Shown here in pieces: positions 24,170-33,273 of a stretch of DNA of 64,000 nt. Source of the stretch: JBBTCX01 sp964494205 (GTDB taxonomy: Bacteria > Planctomycetota > Phycisphaerae > UBA1845); NCBI GenBank assembly GCA_964494205.1, contig CAZBRD010000002.1, positions 248,001 to 312,000 on the forward strand. The letters run 5' to 3'. A program made the translations under genes and the position numbers. Within the stretch, counting starts at the first letter, position 1. Each line of letters opens with the position of its first letter. Below the pieces are notes generated by a model, which did not search any database, was not told where the DNA came from, and saw only the letters and a list, made by a program, of their open reading frames with translations.

Positions 24170-26449
24170 ATGTCCAACACAAGCGGACGTGATTCCCTTC
24201 AACAAGGTGACTCAGAGCAGATTCTGACACCGGGCCATGAGTTAAGGGGTTCTTCGGTGCTTTTCCAAGATGTGGGTTCTGCTACTGCTCCATCCTTGGC
24301 AGACCCAATGACGTTCACCTGGTTCTGGGACGCCTTTAGGCGATTCAAGGTCTCGGTTGTTGCGGTCTCGGTACTGCTTGTCGTTCTTATCATTCCTTTG
24401 ATTTGGACGTTGCTCGTTCCGAACTATGTGGCTAGCGCGCTCGTGAGCGTTTCTCCACGTGTGCCGCGAATCGTTTTCAAGACCGACGAGAACGGCGTCG
24501 TGCCGCTATACAAGTCATATCAAAACACGCAGGTTTCAACCATTCTCAGCCCTTCCGTCCTTGAACGTGTCCTCGATCGCGCGGATGTTCAGAACACGCA
24601 TTGGTACAAGGACGGAAAGTCAGGCATGTTTCGTTCACAGCTTCCCGCGATGCAGCGACTTCGCGAAAGTCTGACGGTCAAGCCGATTCCTGAAACGGAA
24701 TTGATCACGATCAATATGGCGGCTGTCGATCCGGCGGATGCGCAGTTGATCGCTAACGCCGTCGTTGACCAATATTTGGGATTGGTGAATGAGAGTTTCG
24801 ATAAGACGGATCGCACGCGCTATCAGGCGTTGACCGAAGAACTTCGCGAAATTCAGGCAGACATCGACAGTGCACTTGCGACCAATCACGCTGCGTCCAA
24901 GAGTCTTGGCACGAGCGAGCCGGAAGAGCTGCGCTCGCAAATGACGACGCAGTTGAGCGCGCTCGAAAGTGAGTTGCGAGCACTACAACGGCAACGATCG
25001 CTGCTGGAATGGGAGCGCGATCAGATGGCGGAGCGCGGGGAAGCCCAATCACCAGATGCTGTTGATACCGAAATTGCTGAAATGCGATATGGCGGAAATG
25101 TGGAGTGGCGACAGCTGCGTGCGCTAGCCGACGCGGCCAAGCACCGATTTGGGCAGGCCAAAGGTAAGTATGGCGAGGCGCATCCGAAATTGAAAGACAT
25201 GGAGGCTGACTGGACCTACGCCGAGCAGGAAGTCAACGACCTGCAAGCCCTCTTGGACCACCAGTTGCTTGCGACCAGTACTGACGCGAACAACATGACG
25301 CTCGCATCGGGAGGGCACAGTAAGGAAGCGCTTGATTCGCAGCTGTTGCGTATACGAAAGAATGAAGAACTTCTTCAGCAACAAATCGGCGGCCAACGCG
25401 CGGAAGTGAATCGCGCGGGCGAGCTGGCCCAGCAGCTCGCGATGTCGAATGAACGAATCGCGAGAAAGCGTGAACTGTATGATGCGATTCAATCGCGCTT
25501 GCAGGAGTTGGACGTCGAACGAAATGCTCCGGCGCGAATCAGCATCGCATCGTACGCAATCAAGCCGGCGCTTCCCTCGAGCGATCGAAGGATACTCTTC
25601 AGCCTGATGGCTGTCGCGGCGTCATTGTGTACGGGCGTCGGGTTGGCCGTCGCGCGACATCGACTCGATCCATCCATGCGACGAGCGGATGAGGTAGCTA
25701 ACGCGGTCCGAATTCCATTCCTCGGCCAATTGCCGCTAATCGACAACGAACAGGCGTTGCGCGACGGGACGGACGAATCGCTGCACGAAAGTCTGCGCAT
25801 GATTCGCACGGCTTTGCTGGAGCGTGTTGCCTGCAAGTCCAACTGCGCTATCCTGATCACGAGCCCAACACCGGAAACTGGCAAGACGACTCTAACGGCG
25901 CTGCTCGGTCGGAGTCTCGCGCAGTTTGGCAAGAAGGTTCTGGTTATCGACGCCGACCTTCGACGGCCTGCGTTGGCAGGACGTCTGGGATATCCGACCG
26001 ATGAGGGCTTAACCGCGCTGCTGCATGGATCGGCAGCCGTGTCGCGGTTGATCCGCACCACGTCGCAGAAAAACCTCGATCTGCTGGCGGCGGGTCGACC
26101 GATGTCGGAGGACGACCCTGAACTACTGGCCTCTGGACAGCTCAAGAAACAGCTCGAAGAACTTCGTGCGAAGTATGATTTCATCCTGCTCGACAGTCCG
26201 CCGGTACTCAGTGTAGCGGATGCGCGAATTCTGGCCGGTCTCGTCGACGGCGCCTTGCTTGTGCTAAAGGCATCGCATTCTCGTCGAGATGAAGCCACTG
26301 AGGCTCTGCTGCGACTGACGGGCACGGGCTGTCGTTTGTTGGGCACAGTTCTTGTCGCCGCGGAACCCTACCCCACGTATTACGGGTATACGGGGAGCTA
26401 CGGCTATTCGCGACGTCCCAAGGCTGAGTTGGCTCTCGCCAACGTTTGA
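24170..26449 (+). CDS. Wzc-like chain-length regulator fused to tyrosine kinase
   Basis: 759 aa with AGGAGA before the start. Two membrane helices (about 62-84 and 475-496) bracket a long periplasmic part with coiled coil, the Wzz/GNVR arrangement. The C-terminal part is a bacterial tyrosine kinase with Walker A SPTPETGKTTL (about 564-574), Walker A' VLVIDADLRRPAL (about 590) and Walker B FILLDSPPVLS (about 670). A tyrosine-rich tail (YPTYYGYTGSYGYSRR) is the likely autophosphorylation cluster. In known systems such kinases control the length and export of the polysaccharide together with the OPX lipoprotein, encoded two genes on. Confidence 0.93.
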   Translation: MSNTSGRDSLQQGDSEQILTPGHELRGSSVLFQDVGSATAPSLADPMTFTWFWDAFRRFKVSVVAVSVLLVVLIIPLIWTLLVPNYVASALVSVSPRVPRIVFKTDENGVVPLYKSYQNTQVSTILSPSVLERVLDRADVQNTHWYKDGKSGMFRSQLPAMQRLRESLTVKPIPETELITINMAAVDPADAQLIANAVVDQYLGLVNESFDKTDRTRYQALTEELREIQADIDSALATNHAASKSLGTSEPEELRSQMTTQLSALESELRALQRQRSLLEWERDQMAERGEAQSPDAVDTEIAEMRYGGNVEWRQLRALADAAKHRFGQAKGKYGEAHPKLKDMEADWTYAEQEVNDLQALLDHQLLATSTDANNMTLASGGHSKEALDSQLLRIRKNEELLQQQIGGQRAEVNRAGELAQQLAMSNERIARKRELYDAIQSRLQELDVERNAPARISIASYAIKPALPSSDRRILFSLMAVAASLCTGVGLAVARHRLDPSMRRADEVANAVRIPFLGQLPLIDNEQALRDGTDESLHESLRMIRTALLERVACKSNCAILITSPTPETGKTTLTALLGRSLAQFGKKVLVIDADLRRPALAGRLGYPTDEGLTALLHGSAAVSRLIRTTSQKNLDLLAAGRPMSEDDPELLASGQLKKQLEELRAKYDFILLDSPPVLSVADARILAGLVDGALLVLKASHSRRDEATEALLRLTGTGCRLLGTVLVAAEPYPTYYGYTGSYGYSRRPKAELALANV

Positions 26450-26480
26450 TTGGTAGCACTGCGACAGAAGAAAGAGAGCC

Positions 26481-28232
26481 ATGGCGATCGTACCGATCAT
26501 TCTTGACTCGCGACCAAAGTACCTGGTCGACGCCGGATCGCGCGCGACGCTGCTATCGCTACCGGTCGGATGCGGCACTTTGCTCGATCTGGTCACGTCT
26601 TGCTTATCTGTCATCGAGGCTGACGCTCCGCATGTGGTGCAACCCAGCGATGTAAGTCCGCAGTATTCGCTGATGATCAAGCGTCATGCCGGCGAACGCG
26701 CATCTGTGATGAAACCAAATGACCTTTCGGATGTCGTCGAGGGGCTGGAGCCCGGTGATCTCCTTCTGTTCATCAATCCGACGTACTGGCCGGTGGGCGG
26801 CCTCGAACTGGATGCGGTGATCGCGTCCGCGCGTGAACACCGCGCGGCGGTTCATGCCGTGGAGGGGGCCTCCAGCGTCGATGGCGTGCGCGAATCGGTG
26901 CGTTTCGACGACGAAAGAAACGTGCGTTCCATTCGTCGCTTGTATGACGGTGTTACATGGCCTTGCGTAGGCCACGTTTCCTTCTCAGTCGTACCGGCTA
27001 CCGTTGTACAGGGAGCTGTTCCGGCCGACTTGTTCGAATTGCGCCAGTCGCTTGTTGCTCGGCGAATCGTGACTCGCGACGTGCCAATGTCGTCATCTAT
27101 TCTGGACTTGAGTCAGCGCGAAACGATGCTGGCATTCGCCGAGCAAATGCAGGACGACGAGCTTTCAGGTCGATTGCCGGCGGGCTATTCCGAGTTTGCG
27201 CCGAACGTCTGGGTCGGTCGCGGCGTACGGATTCACGCCAATGCACGTGTCATCGGACCCGTCATTCTGCATCACGGCGCACTGGTCCATGAAGGCGCGA
27301 CGGTGATTGGACCCTGTACGATCGGCGAAGGCGTCATTGTTCAAAATGACGCAACCATTGCGCAATCAGTTCTGGCAGACGCGGTAGCAATCCGTGCGGG
27401 TGACACGCTACGGCATCAGATACTTTCCGGAAAGCTTCGCGAGAGTGTTGATTCGTATTTGGTGTCTGACAGCATAGATCGAATGCCATGGACGATGCCC
27501 GAAGAGAAAATTGCCGAATCAATCGCGGTTGCTCAAACCGCAGAACACGCGCAGATGAACATGGCTCTCACGTTGAAGCGATTGTTGGACTTGCTTGGTG
27601 CGTTCATAGGGTTACTGCTCTTTTCGCCGCTGATGGCCATGGTGGCGGCGCTCATTAAGCTGGAATCGCGCGGTAAGGTTCTCTATGGTCAAGAACGTGA
27701 AGGCCGAAATGGTCGGGTTTTCAAGTGTTGGAAATTCCGAACGATGAGCGAAGGTGCCCATGCACTGCAACGTGTGATGCAAGAGCAGAACGCCATGGAT
27801 GGGCCGCAGTTTAAGATTGCCAACGATCCTCGGGTAACCAGGGTTGGCAGGTGGCTGCGCGCGACGAACATCGATGAATTGCCGCAGCTCTGGAACGTAC
27901 TAGTGGGTGAGATGTCACTCGTCGGTCCGCGACCATCGCCGTTTCGTGAGAACCAGATATGTGTGCCATGGCGGCGAGCTCGTCTTTCGGTGCGGCCTGG
28001 CATTACTGGTTTGTGGCAGGTTTGCCGTCACAATCGCTCAGAGGGCGACTTTCATCAGTGGATCGCATACGACACGCTTTATGTTCGGCATCACACGTTT
28101 TTGCTCGATGTGAAGATCCTGCTGGCGACTGTTTTCACTCTCGGTGGAAAGTGGAACGTGCCGTTAACATGGATGTTGCCGAATCGCGAAGCGTGGTCGC
28201 GACACGAGTCGCCGACGCCAACCGTTGCTTGA
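26481..28232 (+). CDS. Fusion: beta-helix/nucleotidyltransferase-like region + priming glycosyltransferase
   Basis: 583 aa. The C-terminal part (about 358-570) is a bacterial sugar transferase of the WcaJ/ExoY type: one helix (LLDLLGAFIGLLLFSPLMAMV), KCWKFRTM, the LRATNIDELPQLWNVL motif, MSLVGPRPSPF and RPGITGLWQV. It moves the first sugar phosphate to undecaprenyl phosphate at the cytoplasmic face of the membrane. The N-terminal 230 residues are nucleotidyltransferase-like in outline but have no GxGTR signature; residues about 235-330 are hexapeptide repeats (VIGPVILHHGALVHEGATVIG). So it joins a sugar-binding-like sensor or scaffold to the priming enzyme. Confidence 0.88.
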   Translation: MAIVPIILDSRPKYLVDAGSRATLLSLPVGCGTLLDLVTSCLSVIEADAPHVVQPSDVSPQYSLMIKRHAGERASVMKPNDLSDVVEGLEPGDLLLFINPTYWPVGGLELDAVIASAREHRAAVHAVEGASSVDGVRESVRFDDERNVRSIRRLYDGVTWPCVGHVSFSVVPATVVQGAVPADLFELRQSLVARRIVTRDVPMSSSILDLSQRETMLAFAEQMQDDELSGRLPAGYSEFAPNVWVGRGVRIHANARVIGPVILHHGALVHEGATVIGPCTIGEGVIVQNDATIAQSVLADAVAIRAGDTLRHQILSGKLRESVDSYLVSDSIDRMPWTMPEEKIAESIAVAQTAEHAQMNMALTLKRLLDLLGAFIGLLLFSPLMAMVAALIKLESRGKVLYGQEREGRNGRVFKCWKFRTMSEGAHALQRVMQEQNAMDGPQFKIANDPRVTRVGRWLRATNIDELPQLWNVLVGEMSLVGPRPSPFRENQICVPWRRARLSVRPGITGLWQVCRHNRSEGDFHQWIAYDTLYVRHHTFLLDVKILLATVFTLGGKWNVPLTWMLPNREAWSRHESPTPTVA

Positions 28233-28478
28233 AACTCTCTCTCGCTTCCATATCAACGTCGTAGGATCGCCCAAATCATCTCGGCAGGTCAATGCGAGAT
28301 TCTCGGACGACGACTGCTCGCATCCCATAAAAATGAAACCGATTTATGGTGATTTGCATGTCGCATGTTCGCGCGCCTGTGTCGCCGTATTGCCGTGTGT
28401 TCTCCTAACTTTGGACGTGCGAATCGCCGTTAGAAGAGCAGCATAGGACCACTGTTTTCTGCGACCGATAAGGCTGCC

Positions 28479-29672
28479 ATGAACTCTACAAACAACCGAA
28501 ACGATTGGGTGACTCGGACCATGCGAATGCTTCATTTCTTATGTGCGGTGTCAGTATGCGCGATGCTGCAAGGGTGCACGCCTGATCACCGCATTTCTTT
28601 GGGCGAGTTTCTCGAATCAACCAAACACTTCGAGGAACAAGACGCCAAACGCATCACGACGCCTGTCAATGTACCGGAAGCAACTGTCCAACGCAGCATT
28701 TCACCTTATCGCGTGGGCCCGGGAGATACTCTCTCGGTGACACTGAATGGCATTGACCTGGGCGTCCCCTCACCGGTTCGCGTGAGGGTTAATCGCACCG
28801 GCCAGATCATTCTGCCGACCGTCGGTGCGATCAAAGTCGCGGGGATGGAACTCGAGGACGTTGAGATCGCGATTCAGCGGACGTTTGTGCCTTCCGTCGT
28901 GCGCGACATGGTGGCCATCGTCGATCTTGAAAACTTCTACTCGACGCATGTGCTCGTTCATGGCGCCGTGGCTAACCCCGGGTTGGTGCCATTGCGTCGA
29001 ACAGAATCCAACCTCTTGTTTGCGATCGCCTCCGCGGGCGGCGTTTCGCAGTTGGCGTCAGGGCGTGTCACCCTCAAGCGCGTCAACAAGCCGATGGGCG
29101 CACAGGAGTTTCAGTTGACCGATCCGCGTGAGCTCGAGCGTGCGCTTGCGATCGACCCGTTGGAAGACGGGGACATCATCGAGGTTGAGGCCGCAGAGCC
29201 GAACACGGTGTATGTCGGTGGACTTGTGAATGTTGTAGGTCCACAAACCTATCCGTCGGGCGTTCGACTCAGTTACATGCAAGTGCTGGCGGCTGCGGGT
29301 GGGCCGCGAACGGACATTTTCCCGAAATGGGGCACTCTCATTCGGCGCATGCCAGACGGTAAGGATATGCAGGTGAAGCTGGACCTCGGTCGATTGGCGG
29401 CCGGGTCGGACGAAAATTTCCGCATGTCTGCGGGTGACATTCTGTGGATACCGCACACGTTCGCGACCCGCGCTCAGGAGTGGTTCAACCGCAACATCTT
29501 CTTCCGTGCCGGCGCGGCAGCAAACGTATCGTATAACGTGAGAGGTATTGAATACATGAATCGAGCAAGCCAACAGAGCGGCAGTAACAATCAGAACAGC
29601 CTCGAAGATTCATTTGATCCGTATGGCTTCCTACGCCGCAACACGCTGCTCCAGAACATCCAACCGAGATAA
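28479..29672 (+). CDS. Polysaccharide export lipoprotein, Wza/OPX family
   Basis: 397 aa with a type II signal peptide, lipobox LQGC at Cys 33. It has the polysaccharide export domain starting SPYRVGPGDTLSVTLNGID (about 75) and then two SLBB-type beta-grasp domains, with VLVHGAVANPGLVPLRRTES and VYVGGLVNVVGPQTYPSGV. It forms the outer-membrane or periplasmic export channel of a Wzx/Wzy-type system. It is shorter at the C-terminus than E. coli Wza in the transmembrane helix region, which is usual outside the enterics. A TAATG overlap with the next gene implies translational coupling. Confidence 0.92.
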   Translation: MNSTNNRNDWVTRTMRMLHFLCAVSVCAMLQGCTPDHRISLGEFLESTKHFEEQDAKRITTPVNVPEATVQRSISPYRVGPGDTLSVTLNGIDLGVPSPVRVRVNRTGQIILPTVGAIKVAGMELEDVEIAIQRTFVPSVVRDMVAIVDLENFYSTHVLVHGAVANPGLVPLRRTESNLLFAIASAGGVSQLASGRVTLKRVNKPMGAQEFQLTDPRELERALAIDPLEDGDIIEVEAAEPNTVYVGGLVNVVGPQTYPSGVRLSYMQVLAAAGGPRTDIFPKWGTLIRRMPDGKDMQVKLDLGRLAAGSDENFRMSAGDILWIPHTFATRAQEWFNRNIFFRAGAAANVSYNVRGIEYMNRASQQSGSNNQNSLEDSFDPYGFLRRNTLLQNIQPR

Positions 29673-30838
29673 TGGCGATGACGCAACTCGCAACAGCACG
29701 GATTTCAACAAGTGCCCAGTCTTGGCCTATTGCGGCTGAGCTGAGGCCCATGTGCATTCGCGCGCTTCGCCGAATGTACGACCCCGACATCAATCTGTTC
29801 TGCCATTGCATCCGTCGCGGACCGGACGGCGATATTCCCGAGGGCGTGAGTCATCGCTACACGGCTATCACGATGATTGGCCTGCTGGCACAGGAGACCG
29901 ACGTATGCAAGACAATCCTCGGAGAGCGCGGACGGGATGAAACCCTAGAGCGTCTGATTCAGGATGTGCAGTTCATGAACAACCTCGGCGATGTGGCGCT
30001 GACGTTGTGGATGCTGGTCGCCGCAAAACACCGTGATGCGAAGAGTGTGCTAGAACAACTGCATCGATTTGATCCAGCAAACCAACCCCATCCCACAGTT
30101 GAAATAGCGTGGACGCTGACAGCGCTGTCAATTGATCCTGCATTTCTGAGCCATCGTGAACTTGCAAGAGAACTCGCGAATCGATTGCAGGGCTCATACA
30201 GCCGCAAGTCGAACCTCTTTTCGCACTGGGTCGGTCCCGCGCAGGTATCAGCGTGGCGCTCGCATGTGACGTGCTTTGCCGATTGGGTGTATCCGGTGCA
30301 GGCGCTTTCGCATTACCACATGGCCACCGATTCAAAGGAAGCAATCGCAATCGCACGCACTTGCGCAGCAAACATGCGACGGCTTCAGGGGTCAGCTGGG
30401 CAGTGGTGGTGGCACTATGACGCGCGAACCGGCGCCGTGGTCGAGCCCTATCCGGTCTATGCCGTACATCAGGATGCGATGGCGCCGATGGCGTTCTTCG
30501 CATTGGAGGAGGCCTGCGGCGATGCGAGCGATGAGGCGATCCAGCTTGGTCTGGAATGGCTCGTGCGATCAGCTGAGCGGTGTGATTCTCTGATTGATCA
30601 TGAAGCTGACCTGATCTGGCGCAAGGTGGCACGTCGTGAGCCAGCGAAGTTAGTGCGCGGTGCTCAAGCCGTCGCGAGTGCCATTCACCCTTCGTTGCGT
30701 GCACCATTCGCAGATACGTTGTTTCCGCCAACGGCTATTGATTACGAATGTCGTCCCTACCACCTGGGATGGCTGCTTTATGCGTTTGACGATCGTCGCA
30801 CAAAGGCGACAGTTACGTCGCGCGCGAACACGTTATGA
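29672..30838 (+). CDS. Alpha/alpha-toroid protein, unknown role in polysaccharide cluster
   Basis: 388 aa, helical, with six-hairpin-like repeats; typical text includes HRYTAITMIGLL, VEIAWTLTALSIDP and YPVQALSHYHMA. WWWHYDARTGAVVEPYPVYAVHQDAMAPMAF has the aromatic and acidic pattern of six-hairpin glycosidases and epimerase/cyclase toroids. No firm catalytic motif is recognised. It sits between the export lipoprotein and the WecG-type transferase and overlaps each by 1-4 bp, so it is part of the pathway, perhaps modifying or hydrolysing sugars (inference). Confidence 0.7.
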   Translation: MAMTQLATARISTSAQSWPIAAELRPMCIRALRRMYDPDINLFCHCIRRGPDGDIPEGVSHRYTAITMIGLLAQETDVCKTILGERGRDETLERLIQDVQFMNNLGDVALTLWMLVAAKHRDAKSVLEQLHRFDPANQPHPTVEIAWTLTALSIDPAFLSHRELARELANRLQGSYSRKSNLFSHWVGPAQVSAWRSHVTCFADWVYPVQALSHYHMATDSKEAIAIARTCAANMRRLQGSAGQWWWHYDARTGAVVEPYPVYAVHQDAMAPMAFFALEEACGDASDEAIQLGLEWLVRSAERCDSLIDHEADLIWRKVARREPAKLVRGAQAVASAIHPSLRAPFADTLFPPTAIDYECRPYHLGWLLYAFDDRRTKATVTSRANTL

Positions 30839-31650
30839 TGAAGCAAGGGCGAGCAGATGTCAGTCGCTGGCCGGTTCGCGAGGTTCTCGGCGCGCGCATC
30901 AACGATATGCGCATGAACGATGTCGTCAAGCTGGCGGACGAGTGCATACAGTCGCGCTGCGGTCTACTCATTGGGGTCGTCAACGCAGCTAAGGTCGTTC
31001 ACATGCGGCGCAATCCGCAGCTTGATGAAGCGGTGGGAAGTGCGGACGTAACCGTTGCAGACGGCATGGCGGTAGTGTGGGCGGCAAAATTGCTAGGCCA
31101 GCCATTGCCCGAGAGGATCGCTGGCATCGACCTGATGTTCCGGCTGCTTGAGTTGGCCAACAGAAATCGATACCGCGTGTACTGCCTCGGCGCGACCGAC
31201 GATGTGTTGGCGAAGGTGGTTGCGCAGATCGGGCGAGACTATCCAAATGCAGTCGTGGCTGGTCAGCAAAACGGTTATTTCAAACCAGAAGACGAAATGA
31301 CGATTGCCAAGGCAATCGGCGCATCGAACGCGGACATGCTGTTCGTCGCAATCAGCCCGCCGAAGAAAGAGCAATTCCTCGCACGATGGGCTGAATACCT
31401 GAATACTCCGGTGTGTCACGGTGTTGGTGGATCGTTTGACGTGATGGCGGGGAAAGTGAAGCGGGCGCCGGTGCTGTGGCAGAAGGTGGGGATGGAATGG
31501 CTGTATCGCGTCCTACAAGAACCTCGCCGGATGTGGCGACGGTATCTGATCACGAACACGCTGTTCGTTTGGATGCTGGGTCGTGAGCTCTTGCTGGGTA
31601 AGCGGCCAAAGGTTTCCAGCACGCAAAGGGACACTGTCATTACGCGTTAG
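30835..31650 (+). CDS. WecG/TagA/CpsF family glycosyltransferase
   Basis: 271 aa. Family text is clear: VTVADGMAVVWAAKLLGQPLPERIAG, YRVYCLGATDDVLAKV, and NGYFKPEDEMTIAKAIGASNADMLFVAISPPKKEQF. This family (GT26) transfers sugars such as N-acetylmannosamine or its uronate to the lipid-linked sugar made by the priming enzyme. It is short and cytoplasmic. The start overlaps the previous stop as ATGA. Position after the priming transferase fits an early step of repeat-unit assembly. Confidence 0.93.
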   Translation: MMKQGRADVSRWPVREVLGARINDMRMNDVVKLADECIQSRCGLLIGVVNAAKVVHMRRNPQLDEAVGSADVTVADGMAVVWAAKLLGQPLPERIAGIDLMFRLLELANRNRYRVYCLGATDDVLAKVVAQIGRDYPNAVVAGQQNGYFKPEDEMTIAKAIGASNADMLFVAISPPKKEQFLARWAEYLNTPVCHGVGGSFDVMAGKVKRAPVLWQKVGMEWLYRVLQEPRRMWRRYLITNTLFVWMLGRELLLGKRPKVSSTQRDTVITR

Positions 31651-31779
31651 TGTTTTTCGCAGCACAACTAGAGTCGCGCCGCACTCATCGTTGACGCTGG
31701 CGAATTCAAGTAAAGCGGCATTCGAAGCCTGTTTCCCATAACAACTCTTGTTTGCAGTGCATTGAGCCCTCAATTTGTT

Positions 31780-31795
31780 CTGACGTGTACGTCAG
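31780..31795. promoter_or_regulatory. Palindrome CTGACGT-GT-ACGTCAG
   Basis: Seven-base perfect arms around GT, within the 219-bp gap upstream of the ligase-like gene (TTG start at 31870). It could be a binding site for a dimeric regulator. No clear -35/-10 pair was found around it. Confidence 0.35.
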
Positions 31796-31869
31796 CACCA
31801 CCCAAATCCACCGGTCGCCGATAGTCGAAGTGGGGTGTTCTTCAACCTGCCATTCGAGGTGATTCGGCG

Positions 31870-33273
31870 TTGTCGATTCGAATACTGATCCTTGTTCTGG
31901 TCCTGGTTGCGCTTGCGATCTACGCGTGGCGCAATTGGTTCGTTTCGCTTTGCGGACTCATCGTGCTTACGGCGGTTATGGGACATCCGGACATGCCCAA
32001 GAACATTATGGGCATTCAGGGGTTGAACCCGTGGAACATGCTACTGGCGGCCATTCTGGTGCCGTGGTATCTCCAAACGCGGCAGTCAGGGATACGCTCG
32101 GACCTTCCAAAGTTCGCGAAGTTTCTCTTCTTTACCTATGTCGCGATTGTCATCGTGGCGTACTTACGCGCGGCGATTGACATGAAGTCGTTTCCCGACC
32201 GCGTCGAAGGCGGACGCATTTCGTTCTCATACCTAACCAGTGACTACCTGGTCAACTCCCTCAAGTTTATCGTGCCGGGGTACTTATTGTACGACGGATG
32301 TCGCACGCGAAAGCGACTGGTGATGGGGTTGGCAGCCAGCCTGATGATGGCGGTGCTCTATGCGTTCATCATCGTGCGCACGGTGCCCGTGAGTAACTTG
32401 CAGGTCACCGGCAAAGCTGAAATGCGGCAGCGGCATCAGATCGGTAAGCGCGTCGGGTTTCATGCCAACAGTGCGGCCATGATCTGCGCCTCGGGCTGCT
32501 GGGGATTGCTGGCAGCGGCGACGCTCGTGAAGAGCAGACTCAGGAAGATGGCGGTGTTTGCGGCTGCAATGCTGGTTGCGGTAGGGCTGGCGCTGACGCG
32601 GTCGCGCGGCGGCTATGTAGCGTTTATCGCGATCGGCTTACTGTTCGCTGTTTTCTTATGGCGCTATCTGTTAGCCGTGCTGCCGATCGCTGTGTTGGGA
32701 ATCGCCATTGCCTTTCCGGGCATCACGCAACGGGTGTTTGCCGGCGTCGGCGTGACGGACGTAACCGGCAGCGAAGCTCAGGATATTGACACGATCACGG
32801 CCGGTCGGGCGACAGACATTTGGCCGTCCGTGCTGGACCAGATTGCGCAATCGCCTATTTGGGGTTATGGTCGACTCGGGATTCTTCGAACGCCTGCGCA
32901 AGAAGACGTGAAACTTCGCATGGGGCAGGCTGATTGTCCCACGCATCCGCATAACGCATACCTCGAAGTGCTGCTCGACGGAGGTGTGTTGTCGGCGATT
33001 CCGATGGGACTCATCTTTCTTTCGTTGACGATTGTGGCCATTCAGCTTTGTCGCGATCGGCGCGATGTCGTCTTTCGTGCGGTGGGTGGCGCTCTGCTTG
33101 CAGCAGTCAGTGCGTTGGTTGTGATGGGAATGTCGGGGCAAACTTTCTTTCCCAAAGAGAACTCGCAGATGGCGTGGTGCATTTTCGGGATCGGTCTTCG
33201 CGTGTGGGTGGAGCGGGCGAGGTTTGACTCGCAGTTTGTAAGATTTGCCCCGGCCACGACGAGGTACGCATGA
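31870..33273 (+). CDS. O-antigen ligase/polymerase-like membrane protein
   Basis: 467 aa from a TTG start with GAGGTG eight bases upstream. It has about ten hydrophobic segments and a large hydrophilic loop with the family-type elements (about 330-390), including GYGRLGILRTPAQED and HPHNAYLEVLLDGGVL; the H-x-N-x-Y/L segment is typical of the Wzy_C/WaaL family. The likely role is polymerisation of the repeat units or ligation at the outer face of the inner membrane. The usual Wzy/WaaL choice cannot be decided from sequence. It overlaps the methyltransferase gene by 4 bp. Confidence 0.85.
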   Translation: MSIRILILVLVLVALAIYAWRNWFVSLCGLIVLTAVMGHPDMPKNIMGIQGLNPWNMLLAAILVPWYLQTRQSGIRSDLPKFAKFLFFTYVAIVIVAYLRAAIDMKSFPDRVEGGRISFSYLTSDYLVNSLKFIVPGYLLYDGCRTRKRLVMGLAASLMMAVLYAFIIVRTVPVSNLQVTGKAEMRQRHQIGKRVGFHANSAAMICASGCWGLLAAATLVKSRLRKMAVFAAAMLVAVGLALTRSRGGYVAFIAIGLLFAVFLWRYLLAVLPIAVLGIAIAFPGITQRVFAGVGVTDVTGSEAQDIDTITAGRATDIWPSVLDQIAQSPIWGYGRLGILRTPAQEDVKLRMGQADCPTHPHNAYLEVLLDGGVLSAIPMGLIFLSLTIVAIQLCRDRRDVVFRAVGGALLAAVSALVVMGMSGQTFFPKENSQMAWCIFGIGLRVWVERARFDSQFVRFAPATTRYA

